DNA of 64,000 bases, taken from NCBI GenBank assembly GCA_947497245.1, contig CANMFO010000004.1:183759-247758 (forward strand), written 5' to 3'. Shown here one piece after another: positions 63,016 to 64,000 of the stretch. The number at the start of each line of letters is the position of its first letter. Within the stretch, counting starts at the first letter, position 1. The DNA comes from an uncultured Flavobacteriaceae bacterium (lineage in GTDB: Bacteria; Bacteroidota; Bacteroidia; Flavobacteriales; Flavobacteriaceae). The notes under the pieces are model-generated. The model was not told the DNA's origin. It saw only the letters and a list, made by a program, of their open reading frames with translations, and searched no databases. The translations under genes and the position numbers were made by a program.

Positions 63016-63118
63016 GTCCAATTTTGAGGCCTTACGTTTTTACCCACCATGGAAGAGAAGAGGGCTCCCAGCCATTGCGGCGGCGCAAGCTTCTGCACCA
63101 AGGCCACCTTTGAAGTTC

Positions 63119-63160
63119 AAAACCGCAGGTTGTTGTAGGCGGAATTTGCGGTTGTTTTTC
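63119..63160 (+). terminator. candidate terminator after GntR gene
   Basis: Stem AACCGCA (63121-63127) and TGCGGTT (63147-63153) is followed by GTTTTTC. The loop is long (19 bases), so stability is moderate. Confidence 0.45.
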
Positions 63161-63241
63161 GAAAGGACGCAGACTAAGCCACATTTTAAAAATTTGGCAC
63201 TTTTACTCCTTATGAAGCAATATTTATGGTAATTTTAAGGT

Positions 63242-63258
63242 GTAGCATAGAATAACAT
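63242..63258. repeat. GTAGCATAGAATAACAT element
   Basis: This 17-base element matches 51804-51820 at 16 of 17 positions and lies 104-120 bases before the GH36 start. It may be a regulator site shared by unlinked genes. Confidence 0.4.
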
Positions 63259-63361
63259 AGTATAAACAGTTTTATAACCTACCCCTTTTCAGTTCTTCAG
63301 TGTTTATGGAAATACCAAAATTTGCCGATACGGACTGTCCAAGGCGTCGAAAAAATGTAAA

Positions 63362-64000
63362 ATGATCAATACAACGGGCATTCCTGTAAGTGAAATACAT
63401 GTGGAAACCGCGGAAGCGGACCTAAAAACCTCCTTGACCGAGGTGTTTCACGAAGAGGGGATCATCATTTATGATTTTGAGATCAGCGGGAGGGAGGCAT
63501 CGCTTCCGCAGCCCATTGCTTTGACGTGGAAGATTCCTTCGCTCAATGTGAAAGGCGTTTGGAAACCCACCTCCGATTTTGCCAAACGCATCCAAGCAGA
63601 TTGGGAACTGGAGCATATGGAATCCAGAATATCGATAGATGCTCCCGTAATTTGTCTTTTTGGACATGATGACAGCAATGTGCTGACTTTTGCCTGTTCG
63701 GAGGCTATCCATAAATTGGAAATGAACGCGAGACTTCGGGAAGAGGACAACCATTTTTATTGCCATATCACCTTCTTTTCCGAACCCGAACAGACCCATT
63801 CGGGTTTTAGGGCGCAGTTGCGGTTGGATTACCGGACCGTTCATTTTTCTGATAGCCTCAAAAAGGTGGCCAAGTGGTGGGAAAGCTTCGAAAACATGGT
63901 TCCCGCCCACGTGCCCGCAATTGCCAAGAAGCCGTTGTATTCAACCTGGTACCAGTTTCATCAGAATCTGGATCTGGAGGTATTGCGCAAGGAATGCAAA
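63362..64000 (+). CDS. GH36-family alpha-galactosidase (partial)
   Basis: An ATG at 63362 opens a frame that continues off the right edge (213 residues). The N-terminal beta-sandwich region and KKPLYSTWYQFHQNLD at about 192-207 are typical of GH36 alpha-galactosidases, where this segment leads into the TIM barrel. The catalytic aspartates lie beyond the window. The upstream GntR/LBP-type regulator fits a galactoside-use unit. Confidence 0.85.
   Translation, partial: MINTTGIPVSEIHVETAEADLKTSLTEVFHEEGIIIYDFEISGREASLPQPIALTWKIPSLNVKGVWKPTSDFAKRIQADWELEHMESRISIDAPVICLFGHDDSNVLTFACSEAIHKLEMNARLREEDNHFYCHITFFSEPEQTHSGFRAQLRLDYRTVHFSDSLKKVAKWWESFENMVPAHVPAIAKKPLYSTWYQFHQNLDLEVLRKECK

Larger units (their letters stand above)
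63016..63361. other. 346-base stretch with a hairpin and a repeated element
   Basis: AACCGCA / TGCGGTT (63121-63153) with a following T-run may terminate the GntR transcript. At 63242-63258, GTAGCATAGAATAACAT repeats the element found at 51804. Both lie before the GH36 gene and may be regulatory. No gene is supported. Confidence 0.4.

Noticed and set aside
1-64000. CRISPR arrays, prophage or insertion sequences
   Set aside because: No regularly spaced repeats, cas, integrase, transposase, portal or terminase genes were seen.

Overview
The window looks like chromosome of a flexirubin-forming member of the Flavobacteriaceae (Bacteroidota), probably from the marine side of the family. This is inferred from the near-complete flexirubin (aryl polyene / dialkylresorcinol) cluster, the many short Bacteroidota-type lipoproteins, a PorV-like protein of the type IX secretion system, TAnnTTTG-type promoter elements and several TTG starts. 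No 16S or other marker is present, so the genus is not called. No rRNA, tRNA, IS element, CRISPR array or prophage was recognised.

Layout. 1-14000 is mixed housekeeping and cell-envelope content: an Lrp/AsnC regulator cut by the left edge (missing from simple ORF lists because it is open at the edge), a tight four-gene operon (DinB-like, DUF1272, hypothetical, GNAT), a TPR protein, an M28 exopeptidase coupled to a Rossmann protein, CBS and pentapeptide-repeat proteins, then a run of secreted lipoproteins (zincin, DUF6438, ClpP-fold-like, intradiol-dioxygenase fold) and a secreted M20 amidase.

14089-44527 is one 30-kb block of 31 minus-strand genes, mostly overlapping or a few bases apart: the flexirubin pathway. 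The ammonia lyase should supply 4-hydroxycinnamate, the PaaK-like ligase should activate it, and two ACPs, several ketosynthases, FabG and three hotdog proteins should build the aryl polyene. DarB and DarA make the dialkylresorcinol. Acyltransferases could join the halves. The ABC transporter, MMPL fusion, LolA-like protein, lipoproteins and GT2-DUF2062 protein probably handle transfer to the outer membrane. A divergent flavin enzyme at 44726 carries two halogenase motifs and may chlorinate the pigment ring.

46000-58000 is accessory: tandem secreted paralogues, a serine hydrolase, SDR and methyltransferase, an unusual zincin, an orphan response regulator, and an apparently AT-richer stretch (53.4-56.1 kb) with unrecognised genes and tiny membrane peptides. 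58000-64000 holds a PorV-like barrel, a tail-less SSB beside RecQ, and a GntR regulator followed by a truncated GH36 alpha-galactosidase, probably the edge of a sugar-use locus.

The flexirubin pathway itself is known. The less expected points are the halogenase motifs, hotdog proteins that each lack half of the usual catalytic pair, an apparently degenerate methyltransferase domain in the MMPL fusion, the WG-repeat gene inside the operon, and repeated 10-20 bp sequence elements in three intergenic regions.
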